A DNA stretch of 6,707 bases from Methanoregula sp. (GTDB lineage: Archaea > Halobacteriota > Methanomicrobia > Methanomicrobiales > Methanospirillaceae), in contig DUHF01000199.1 in the NCBI GenBank assembly GCA_013331015.1, forward strand, positions 1 through 6,707, given 5' to 3'. Position 1 is the stretch's first letter; every line of letters begins with the position of its first letter. Position numbers and translations under genes: made by a program. The notes under the pieces were generated by a model. The model saw nothing but the letters and a program-made list of their open reading frames with translations. It searched no databases and was not told the DNA's origin. Below are positions 1-4,884 of the stretch, piece after piece.

Positions 1-194
1 ATCTCCGGATCTATTGCCGGAAAATATAACCGTGAACTTTCCGGTAGGGCGGTGAGCTGTTGCAATGTACTCTCATCGACATCCACAGCCAGTCCCTGGA
101 TGCACGCCACTTTACTGCTCTTACGATCCGTTGAGTAAAGACTATCAACGATCCTGCATCCAGCTCCGCCCAGTCCTATTGCTACGATTCGCAT
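1..194 (-). CDS. FtsZ/tubulin-family GTPase-like protein, N-terminal part (cut by window edge)
   Basis: Reading the minus strand from the ATG at 194-192 gives 64 open codons that run off the window edge, so only the N-terminus is visible. It begins MRIVAIGLGGAGCRIVDSLY, a hydrophobic first strand followed by a glycine-rich GLGGAG turn. This matches the start of FtsZ/tubulin-type GTPases, where the strand precedes the first nucleotide-binding loop. A later ACIQGLAVDVDESTLQQL segment resembles the second strand and 'NTD-x-x-x-L' region of FtsZ. Archaea carry several divergent tubulin-like paralogues (FtsZ, CetZ and others) that act in the cytoplasm on cell division or shape, and this looks like a divergent one rather than canonical FtsZ. 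A weak AGGA motif lies about 10 nt before the ATG. A plain Rossmann NAD(P)-binding protein is the main alternative, because the GTPase signature loop (GGGTGTG type) lies outside the window. Confidence 0.62.
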   Translation of the reverse strand, partial: MRIVAIGLGGAGCRIVDSLYSTDRKSSKVACIQGLAVDVDESTLQQLTALPESSRLYFPAIDPE

Positions 195-273
195 TTTTTA
201 ATTCCTGTTAACCAGGTACGACCATCGTGGTCACCTGAATCTGTGTGAGTATGTGTACACAGTCGTAGTTCAA

Positions 274-284
274 TATCTTATAGG
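274..284 (-). promoter_or_regulatory. Putative TATA box of the FtsZ/tubulin-like gene
   Basis: On the minus strand this reads CCTATAAGATA, a good archaeal TATA-box match. It would place the transcription start near 255 and give a leader of about 60 nt. Two perfect dyads lie in that leader: TGTGTACACA at 252-261 and GACCA-TCG-TGGTC at 220-232. Confidence 0.4.
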
Positions 285-643
285 ATAATCGTTTCCGAAG
301 AAAAATAGTTTTTCTGTGACTTCCGCACGGCTCAATAGAGAAAACAACCCTTCAGAAATCAAACCCTCCAATTACCCGGCCCCTCTTCCGGAACAGGTTA
401 CTTCGCAAAGGATCCTGAACAGATCCTCTCTTAAAAAAATAGTTATCTCGATCTGACCCATCTCCATTTTTTATAAAGAGGGAAACTGCTCTGGTGAAAA
501 CAGGGTGAGAGATTATGACTCCCATTGCGGCCAGCCCTCCCCAGGAGATGCTGACCAATCCTCAACTGCTATATCCTTGTGAGGGATTGGACATGTCGAA
601 GTTCCTGAAGAGTTTAACGAATAGGAATGATTTCATGAGAACC
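285..643. other. Intergenic stretch with no convincing gene
   Basis: Short open frames exist on both strands here (for example 352-558 minus and 515-700 plus), but none resembles a known protein, has a clear ribosome binding site, or stays clear of the repeat tract that follows. The only local structure seen is a perfect A/T dyad, AGAAAAA-TAG-TTTTTCT, at 299-315. Three scattered GATC sites (411, 422, 450) may be the sparse edge of the GATC-rich tract downstream. Confidence 0.5.
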
Positions 644-679
644 TCATTTGCAATCGGATCCCGGTTTTTAAAATTCAAC

Positions 680-697
680 CGCGATCACGATCGCGAT
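680..697. repeat. Near-palindromic repeat, copy 1
   Basis: CGCGATCACGATCGCGAT contains the perfect inverted repeat CGCGATC-AC-GATCGCG with a 2-nt centre. The identical 18-mer occurs again at 950-967. The core resembles GATC-centred iterated palindromes (compare GCGATCGC, the cyanobacterial HIP1 element), but no relationship is implied. Confidence 0.75.
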
Positions 698-869
698 TGA
701 AAATCGGTAAGGAAAAATCAGGAACCGGTTTTCATTTCACGATCGGATCCCGGTTTTTCTGAAAGAAATCGATCTGCGATTTTTATTTTGCATTCGGATC
801 GCGATTGAAAACCGGATTATTAACCGCAAAAACAGACGGAGCATATGATCGGGCACCGATTTTTTTATG

Positions 870-912
870 AAAATCGATCAGCGATTTCGATCTCAAAATC
901 GATCAGCGATTT
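870..912. repeat. Tandem pair of stem-loop repeats, 25-bp period
   Basis: The 18-mer AAAATCGATCAGCGATTT occurs at 870-887 and again, identical, at 895-912. Each copy holds the inverted repeat AAATCG-ATCAG-CGATTT and could form a small hairpin. A third copy, with A to T in the loop, lies at 766-782. Confidence 0.75.
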
Positions 913-949
913 TCATTTCGCAATCGGATCCCGAATTTGAAATTGCAAT

Positions 950-967
950 CGCGATCACGATCGCGAT
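950..967. repeat. Near-palindromic repeat, copy 2
   Basis: Exact second copy of the 18-mer at 680-697, 270 bp away in the same orientation. It is followed by a further GATC at 965, so three GATC sites fall within 16 bp. Confidence 0.75.
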
Positions 968-1220
968 CAAAAATCAATCCGGATAACCCCCAAACCGATT
1001 TTGCCAGGAAAACCGGATCCTGGATCGTATGGGAAAGATCGATCCATGGATGTATTTCCCGGAGCAGAAATAACCAACAGCCTCCAAAAGGCGTCCTGAA
1101 TTGAGCCAGCCTCCTGCGTTCTCTTTGCCTAAAACTACATAATCTCGATTATTTCGAAAGAACAGCTAAAAATCAGTCCATTTTGGATGAGTTCTCTTCC
1201 GGCTGCCAGCACAAAATCAT

Positions 1221-1232
1221 AATTTATTTAAA
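1221..1232 (+). promoter_or_regulatory. mer TATA box
   Basis: AATTTATTTAAA is the best TATA-like element upstream of mer. A start about 25 nt downstream would fall near 1250, just before the ribosome binding site. That gives a leader of about 20 nt and rules out the longer ORF start at 1183, which lies upstream of the promoter. Confidence 0.55.
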
Positions 1233-1235
1233 CGC

Positions 1236-1251
1236 GTGTACGGTAATACAC
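1236..1251. promoter_or_regulatory. Possible operator dyad over the mer transcription start
   Basis: GTGTA-CGGTAA-TACAC is a 5-bp-arm inverted repeat directly downstream of the TATA box and overlapping the inferred initiation site, where a repressor would block transcription. The arms are short and chance is possible. Confidence 0.3.
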
Positions 1252-1254
1252 AAT

Positions 1255-1261
1255 GAGGTGA
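1255..1261 (+). promoter_or_regulatory. mer ribosome binding site (decides a TTG start)
   Basis: GAGGTGA lies 8 nt upstream of the TTG at 1270-1272. The same heptamer precedes mtd. It supports TTG as the real start, because no ATG or GTG in this frame lies at a proper distance. Confidence 0.75.
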
Positions 1262-1269
1262 ACAAGACC

Positions 1270-2256
1270 TTGACATATGGAATTGAATTCGTACCAGGAA
1301 ATGTCAACGTAAAGCAAGTTGTTAACTTCTGTAAACTTGCTGAGTCCAAAGACATTGATTTTGCATGGATCACCAACCACTACAACAACCGTCACTGCTA
1401 CCCCACCCTTGCCGCCATCGCGCAGGCAACGACGAGCCTCAAGATGGGCCCGGGTATCATGAACGCCTTCACCGACACTCCGGCTGCAATGGCATCCTTT
1501 GCCTGCACCCTCAACGAGATCTCTGATGGCCGTGCCGTTCTCGGTATTGGACCGGGCGACCTCTCGACCCTCCCCAAGCTGGCCATCAACCCGGAAAAAC
1601 CGGTCGGCCGCCTCGAGGAAGCAGTCGTGCAGATCCGCAAGCTCTGTGCCGGCGAGGAAGTCAAGAAGTCAGGCATGCAGTTCTTCGACTACGACGGTGC
1701 AAAGCTGACTGGTGTCACCCTGCCCGGAAAGAAGGGTATCCCGATGTACATCGGTGCACAGGGCCCCAAGGTCCTTGAGCTCGCCGGAAGAATCGGTGAC
1801 GGTGCATTGATCAACGCATCCAACCCCAAGGACTTCGCGGTTGCAATCCCGATCATCAAGGCAGCCTGCGACAAGGTTGGCAAGAAGAACTTCGACATCG
1901 GTGCATACACCGCAATGTCGATCGACCAGAGCGAGAAGAAGGCACGCAATGCAGCAAAGATCGTTGCCGCATTCATCGCAGCCGGCTCACCCGAACCCCT
2001 GCTCACCCGCCACGGACTCGACCTTGGCAATGTAGCCAAGATCAAGGCCGCACTCGGAAAGTTCGACTTCAAGAGTGTTGGCGAACTCGTTGGTGACAAG
2101 GAGATCGATGCATTCACCATTGCAGGAACCCCTGACATGGTCAAGCAGAAGTGTGAAGACTTAACCAAGGCCGGTGTGACCCAGATCATCTTCGGCTCCC
2201 CTCTTGGTCCGGACATGACCAACTCGATCCGCCTCCTCGGCAAGTACGTCGTATAA
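1270..2256 (+). CDS. mer: 5,10-methylenetetrahydromethanopterin reductase (F420-dependent)
   Basis: Mer reduces methylene-H4MPT to methyl-H4MPT with F420H2 in the cytoplasm, the step after Mtd in methanogenesis from CO2. The 328-residue product matches the family length (about 320-350) and the bacterial-luciferase-like TIM-barrel fold. Family landmarks are YGIEFVP at the N-terminus, WITNHYNNR (residues 33-41), GPGIMNAFTDTPA (60-72), the GRAVLGIGPGD block (87-97), MYIGAQGP (159-166), DGALINASNPKDF (177-189), and the C-terminal AGVTQIIFGSPLGPD (301-315). The start is assigned to a TTG because GAGGTGA lies 8 nt upstream, a TATA box sits about 50 bp upstream, and homologues begin with (M)TYGIEF. 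An ATG at 1183 would add 29 residues of non-family sequence. The gene is monocistronic by appearance, with its own promoter and a strong terminator, and lies about 1.1 kb from the convergent mtd end. Confidence 0.96.
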   Translation: MTYGIEFVPGNVNVKQVVNFCKLAESKDIDFAWITNHYNNRHCYPTLAAIAQATTSLKMGPGIMNAFTDTPAAMASFACTLNEISDGRAVLGIGPGDLSTLPKLAINPEKPVGRLEEAVVQIRKLCAGEEVKKSGMQFFDYDGAKLTGVTLPGKKGIPMYIGAQGPKVLELAGRIGDGALINASNPKDFAVAIPIIKAACDKVGKKNFDIGAYTAMSIDQSEKKARNAAKIVAAFIAAGSPEPLLTRHGLDLGNVAKIKAALGKFDFKSVGELVGDKEIDAFTIAGTPDMVKQKCEDLTKAGVTQIIFGSPLGPDMTNSIRLLGKYVV

Positions 2257-2276
2257 GTGCGGAAAGACTATACCTG

Positions 2277-2320
2277 CGGGGATGACCCGGAAACGGGTAA
2301 TCCCCGTCAGATATTTTTTT
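2277..2320 (+). terminator. mer terminator: hairpin with GAAA loop and T-run
   Basis: The stem is CGGGGAT (2277-2283) plus ACCCG (2285-2289), capped by a GAAA loop, then CGGGT (2294-2298) and ATCCCCG (2300-2306), with one G/A mismatch. A T7 run follows at 2314-2320. It begins 20 nt after the mer stop codon. Hairpin plus T-tract is unusually bacterial-looking for an archaeon. Confidence 0.8.
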
Positions 2321-2323
2321 AAA

Positions 2324-2420
2324 AAAACTTATTTTCCCCCCCGGATAATCACGGGTGGGAAACCCCTGCCACGGGCAAACGACTATTTTCCCCGGCAGGA
2401 TAATAGTAGTATGAAGAGCA
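2324..2420 (+). promoter_or_regulatory. Promoter and leader region of the GalT-like gene
   Basis: A weak TATA candidate, AAAACTTATTTT, lies at about 2324-2335. An imperfect direct repeat, TATTTTCCCC followed by (G)GATAAT, starts at 2330 and again at 2384. CCTGCC (2365-2370) can pair with GGCAGG (2394-2399) just before the start codon. No strong ribosome binding site is present. Confidence 0.35.
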
Positions 2421-3350
2421 ATGTTTTCGGTCACCGAAGTTACAACGCCCCGCGGCATCCTCCAGTACCGTGAGGAAGACCTGACCGGGCTTCGGTGCCG
2501 GATCAGCCCGGATCGTCTCCTTCGGCGTATTGACCAGACCCTGCATATCCCCCTGACTCCTGACGGGTGCCCGTTCTGCCGTGATGCCATCTTTGAGATT
2601 ACGCCGACGTTTGCCGATGGAAGCCGGATCCTGGTCGGGGAGAGTGTCACGTTTCCAAACCTCTACCCGTTTGGGGAAGATCACATTGTAACGGTTATCA
2701 CCAAAGACCATTTTATCGAGACCTTCAGCCGCCATCAGATCGTCGATGCCCTCCACGGGCAGACAGAAGCCCTCAAAAATACGGGGGGGTATCCGAGTAT
2801 CAACTGGAATTTTCTTCCCTCTGCCGGGGCAAGCCTCCTCCATCCCCATATGCAGGGAATGGCCGGGTCGCGCCCTTCGCGGATCGTTGATCAGTATCTC
2901 ACCGCCTGCCAGGCATACCGCTCGAACCAAAAGAAGAACTACTGGGATGCGGTACGACAGGAGGAGCGGGTATCCGACCGGTATCTCTTTGGTGATGAGA
3001 TCCTCTGGTCCGCCCACGCGGTTCCGATTGGTGAGCGCGAAGTGCGCGGAATCCTTCCCATTGCATCAATCGATGAGTTTGAATGCTATATCGATCTTCT
3101 GGCCCGGGGGATTTTGGAAGTGCTCTCACTCTACCGCAGGCTCGGGACGCACGCGTTCAACATGTCGCTTTTCTTTGATGCAGCCGGTGAGGATCACGGC
3201 TTTTGTGCGTTCTGCTCGCTGATCTCCCGCATCAATCCCAACCCGTCGTCAATGAGCGACTCGGCGTTCATGGAGCGGATGCATCTCGAACCGGTTATCC
3301 TGACTTTGCCGGAAGATCTGGGAAGATATTACCGAAAAGAAAAAGAATAA
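2421..3350 (+). CDS. GalT-like nucleotidyltransferase (HIT superfamily), substrate unknown
   Basis: The 309-residue protein resembles galactose-1-phosphate uridylyltransferases and related GalT-like proteins, which transfer a nucleotide through a covalent histidine intermediate. Visible hallmarks are CPFC (C50, C53), a TKDHF segment with H97, and NWNFLPSAGASLLHPHMQ ending in HPHMQ (141-145). By analogy with E. coli GalT, C50, C53, H97 and H141 would bind zinc and H143 would be the nucleophile. A second half (about 195-309) resembles the GalT C-terminal domain and carries another CxxC, CAFC at 262-265. ATG 2421 is the first possible start, because an in-frame TGA lies at 2412-2414. The ribosome binding site is weak. 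Family proteins include uridylyltransferases, adenylyltransferases and sugar-nucleotide phosphorylases, so galactose should not be assumed. Its place between mer and mtd does not define a role. The KEKE-rich tail overlaps the mtd terminator. Confidence 0.82.
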   Translation: MFSVTEVTTPRGILQYREEDLTGLRCRISPDRLLRRIDQTLHIPLTPDGCPFCRDAIFEITPTFADGSRILVGESVTFPNLYPFGEDHIVTVITKDHFIETFSRHQIVDALHGQTEALKNTGGYPSINWNFLPSAGASLLHPHMQGMAGSRPSRIVDQYLTACQAYRSNQKKNYWDAVRQEERVSDRYLFGDEILWSAHAVPIGEREVRGILPIASIDEFECYIDLLARGILEVLSLYRRLGTHAFNMSLFFDAAGEDHGFCAFCSLISRINPNPSSMSDSAFMERMHLEPVILTLPEDLGRYYRKEKE

Positions 3351-3357
3351 AAAAAAT
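3334..3357 (-). terminator. Oligo-T terminator of mtd, inside the 3' end of the GalT-like gene
   Basis: On the minus strand the mtd stop is followed almost at once by T8 (3356-3349), ATTC, T5, C and T4. Archaeal RNA polymerase commonly terminates on such U-rich tracts without a hairpin. The tract is the complement of the lysine/glutamate codons ending the GalT-like gene, so the same bases serve both. Confidence 0.6.
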
Positions 3358-4200
3358 TTACTCGAATTTTGCTACGAGTTTGTTCTTGGAGACGATAACG
3401 CCGTCTTTCTTGTGGGGCTTGCGGAGAACGCTGTCGCCGGCCTTTTCAATTTCGCGGGCTTCGTCACAAAGGATTGCTGCAACCTTCATCATTTCGTGAG
3501 CGCTTGCAACGATCGGGATGTACTTCTCCCATTCCTTGGTCATGAAGCAGCCCTTGACGTTCTGGCCTGCAACTGCCATGGCGATCTCGTGGGCAGCGCG
3601 TGCCTTTGCGAGTGCATAGTTGTTGGTGAACTCGCCGTCGACTGCCTTGTCGGTGGTCATGATGATCTTGGGGAGCTCAAGTTCTGTACCCTTCTTGCCG
3701 GCCTTGACCTGATCGATGACCTTGTCGACAGCGATCTGGAGTTTACGGAATGCACCGGTGATTGCCAGAACCTTGACGAGGTTGCCGTTGAAGTCAGCCA
3801 TCTCGACGGGGTCGAGGAACTCTCTGCGGGCACCGATCATGGAGTCTGCCTTCATGATGATGTAGCCGAACTTGGTGTCAGCCTTGAGGGCTTCCCATTC
3901 CTTCTTTGTGGTTACATCATCGGTAATGATGATAACCGGGATACCAGCTGCAGCGAGCTGCTCGCGGGCACCGGTTGGGCCAGGGAGAACTCCGTTGGGG
4001 GAGACAACGATACAGAAGTCCGGCTGGTATGCCTTAAGGTTGGATACTACACGGTCAACATCTGCGGGCTCGAGTTTCGTGCCGCTGGTCGCCATGAATG
4101 TCTGCATGTCTTCACGGTCTGCTCTCTCGTCGAGGAGCAGCTCTGCCATAACACCGCTTGCAATGTTGCCGAGTTTAGCAACGCCTACTTTAACAACCAT
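3358..4200 (-). CDS. mtd: F420-dependent methylenetetrahydromethanopterin dehydrogenase
   Basis: Mtd reversibly reduces methenyl-H4MPT+ to methylene-H4MPT with F420H2 in the cytoplasm, the step directly before Mer. The 280-residue product has the usual family length. Recognisable blocks are KVGVAKLGNI (4-13) with LLLDERADRED (21-31), PDFCIVVSPNGVLPGPTGARE (60-80), FGYIIMKADSMIGARREFLDPVEMADFN (111-138), and the C-terminal helical part with AHEMMKVAAILCDEAREIEK (234-253). The start is secure: GAGGTGA sits 5 nt upstream of the ATG, with a TATA box (GTTTATAAG) about 50 bp upstream. It is transcribed alone, convergent with the GalT-like gene (7 bp between stop codons) and divergent from the Tfx gene. 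Paired dyads adjoin its TATA box, suggesting regulated expression. No missing or altered family block was seen. Confidence 0.97.
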   Translation of the reverse strand: MVVKVGVAKLGNIASGVMAELLLDERADREDMQTFMATSGTKLEPADVDRVVSNLKAYQPDFCIVVSPNGVLPGPTGAREQLAAAGIPVIIITDDVTTKKEWEALKADTKFGYIIMKADSMIGARREFLDPVEMADFNGNLVKVLAITGAFRKLQIAVDKVIDQVKAGKKGTELELPKIIMTTDKAVDGEFTNNYALAKARAAHEIAMAVAGQNVKGCFMTKEWEKYIPIVASAHEMMKVAAILCDEAREIEKAGDSVLRKPHKKDGVIVSKNKLVAKFE

Positions 4201-4205
4201 CTAAT

Positions 4206-4212
4206 TCACCTC
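4206..4212 (-). promoter_or_regulatory. mtd ribosome binding site
   Basis: GAGGTGA on the minus strand, 5 nt before the ATG. It is identical to the mer site and implies efficient initiation for this abundant enzyme. Confidence 0.8.
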
Positions 4213-4247
4213 GATATTTTTTTAACATGGTATTATGACCCGGGATT

Positions 4248-4256
4248 CTTATAAAC
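4248..4256 (-). promoter_or_regulatory. mtd TATA box
   Basis: GTTTATAAG on the minus strand matches the archaeal TATA consensus well. It predicts initiation near 4226 and a leader of about 25 nt that carries the ribosome binding site. Confidence 0.65.
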
Positions 4257-4274
4257 ATTGTGAAATGTTTTCAC
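4255..4274. promoter_or_regulatory. Overlapping dyads, candidate operator between mtd and the Tfx gene
   Basis: Two perfect inverted repeats share bases: ACATT-GTGA-AATGT (4255-4268) and GTGAAA-TGT-TTTCAC (4260-4274). They abut the upstream edge of the mtd TATA box, where the BRE and activator or repressor contacts lie, in the gap shared with the divergent regulator gene. Binding by Tfx or another regulator is an inference. Confidence 0.5.
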
Positions 4275-4286
4275 GTCGTAAAAAAG

Positions 4287-4296
4287 GGAGGCCTCC
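4287..4296. promoter_or_regulatory. 10-bp palindrome in the mtd/Tfx intergenic region
   Basis: GGAGGCCTCC is a perfect 10-bp palindrome, directly followed by a TATA-like GTTTAAAAT (4299-4307) facing the Tfx gene. It may belong to an alternative upstream promoter of that gene, with a leader of about 70 nt. Confidence 0.3.
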
Positions 4297-4362
4297 TGTT
4301 TAAAATGTGCAGGATACCTGGTTATTGATCCCAACATTTTCAACCCCACTGCTGAAAGTTAA

Positions 4363-4377
4363 CGAAAAGTGTTTAAG
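4363..4377 (+). promoter_or_regulatory. BRE/TATA promoter of the Tfx gene, implying a leaderless mRNA
   Basis: CGAAAAG followed by TG and TTTAAG is a good BRE plus TATA arrangement. The TATA centre lies about 25 bp before the ATG at 4400, so transcription would start at or within a base or two of the start codon. No ribosome binding site precedes that ATG, which fits a leaderless transcript. Confidence 0.6.
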
Positions 4378-4399
4378 CCCAAATAGAAAATCTGGTACC

Positions 4400-4804
4400 A
4401 TGAAAGACGGGTTGCTCACCGACCGCCAGATGGAGGTCCTCCGGTATCGCAAACAGGGGCTGACCCAGCAGCAGATTGCTGATATCATCTCTACATCCAA
4501 AGCCAATGTCTGCACGATTGAAAAGAGTGCAATGGAAAATATCCGGAGGGCCAAAGAGACCCTTGAATTCCTCTATACGCTGGATGCCACACAGCTCTGC
4601 ACCATCCCCAACGGAACAGATCTTTTCGAAGTTCCTGCCATCGTTTTCCGTGAAGCAGAAAAGATCAATATCAAGGTAAAATACGACACAATCTCCCTCA
4701 TCAACCGGTTACGCGAGTCCAAGGCGCAATGCTGTAAGGCGCGCCAGGTCTGTGAGGACATCGTGGTCTATATCACGGATCAGGGAGAGATATATTTCGG
4801 GTAA
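4400..4804 (+). CDS. Tfx-family helix-turn-helix DNA-binding protein
   Basis: The 134-residue protein begins MKDGLLTDRQMEVLRYRKQG, closely resembling the archaeal Tfx family. A sigma/LuxR-type helix-turn-helix follows at about residues 18-43 (GLTQQQIADII as first helix and turn, STSKANVCTIEKSA as recognition helix). The second half (about 60-134) is the family's C-terminal domain, with three cysteines (C111, C112, C118) that might sense metal or redox; this is speculation. The founding Tfx, from Methanothermobacter, binds the fmdECB operon encoding molybdenum formylmethanofuran dehydrogenase, so a link to methanogenesis gene control is reasonable. ATG 4400 is preferred over 4307 because homology starts there and a TATA box sits 25 bp upstream. 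The gene is divergent from mtd across a 199-bp region rich in dyads, making mtd a candidate target. Confidence 0.9.
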   Translation: MKDGLLTDRQMEVLRYRKQGLTQQQIADIISTSKANVCTIEKSAMENIRRAKETLEFLYTLDATQLCTIPNGTDLFEVPAIVFREAEKINIKVKYDTISLINRLRESKAQCCKARQVCEDIVVYITDQGEIYFG

Positions 4805-4808
4805 CTCG

Positions 4809-4814
4809 TTTTTT
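4809..4814 (+). terminator. T6 tract after the Tfx gene
   Basis: A run of six T residues starts 4 nt after the stop codon. It has no hairpin, as is usual for simple archaeal terminators. Confidence 0.4.
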
Positions 4815-4855
4815 CCGGGACCTGCTGTTCAAATCTCCAACCGATCTGGCATATG

Positions 4856-4863
4856 TTTATATC
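4856..4863 (+). promoter_or_regulatory. Strong TATA box ahead of the structured RNA region
   Basis: TTTATATC is one of the best TATA boxes in the window. It predicts a start near 4884, in front of the structured segment and about 560 nt upstream of the rpl3 start codon. A nearby micro-ORF (ATG 4894 to TGA 4926, MRLSLADPLH) follows an AAGGA and may be chance or a leader peptide. Confidence 0.55.
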
Positions 4864-4884
4864 TCCTTTTATGCAATAATTAAG

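Larger units (their letters stand above)
644..1045. repeat. GATC-dense mosaic of degenerate interspersed repeats
   Basis: About 400 bp is built from a few short recurring modules. One module, roughly TTTCATTTCGCAATCGGATC followed by CCGGTTTTT, recurs at 644-669, 731-758, 781-805 (diverged) and 912-939. A second, AAATCGATC-A/T-GCGATTT, occurs at 766, 871 and 896. A third, GATCGCGATTGAAAA-T/C-CGG, occurs at 689-707 and 797-815 with one mismatch. The composite block at 766-804 recurs at 896-934 with 34 of 39 positions identical. I count 19 GATC tetramers from 657 to 1044, where random sequence would give one or two. Most modules are internally self-complementary. No reading frame survives across the tract and no flanking target duplication is visible. 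Spacing is irregular, so this is neither a CRISPR array nor a simple tandem satellite. Confidence 0.8.

Noticed and set aside
352..558. Small minus-strand ORF of 68 codons
   Set aside because: No family resemblance and no promoter or ribosome binding site that I can defend.
515..700. Small plus-strand ORF of 61 codons
   Set aside because: No good ribosome binding site and no recognisable product. Its end lies in the repeat tract.
644..1045. CRISPR array
   Set aside because: Repeats are degenerate, irregularly spaced and partly overlapping, with no uniform spacers and no cas gene nearby.
1183..1269. N-terminal extension of Mer from ATG 1183
   Set aside because: It lies upstream of the likely TATA box, does not resemble the family N-terminus, and a ribosome binding site points to TTG 1270.
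3412..4254. Plus-strand 280-codon frame opposite mtd
   Set aside because: It is the antisense shadow of mtd, which is certain from family motifs, promoter and ribosome binding site.
4307..4399. Longer start for the Tfx-family protein
   Set aside because: The extra 31 residues do not match the family, and the TATA box at 4372-4377 would lie inside the extension.
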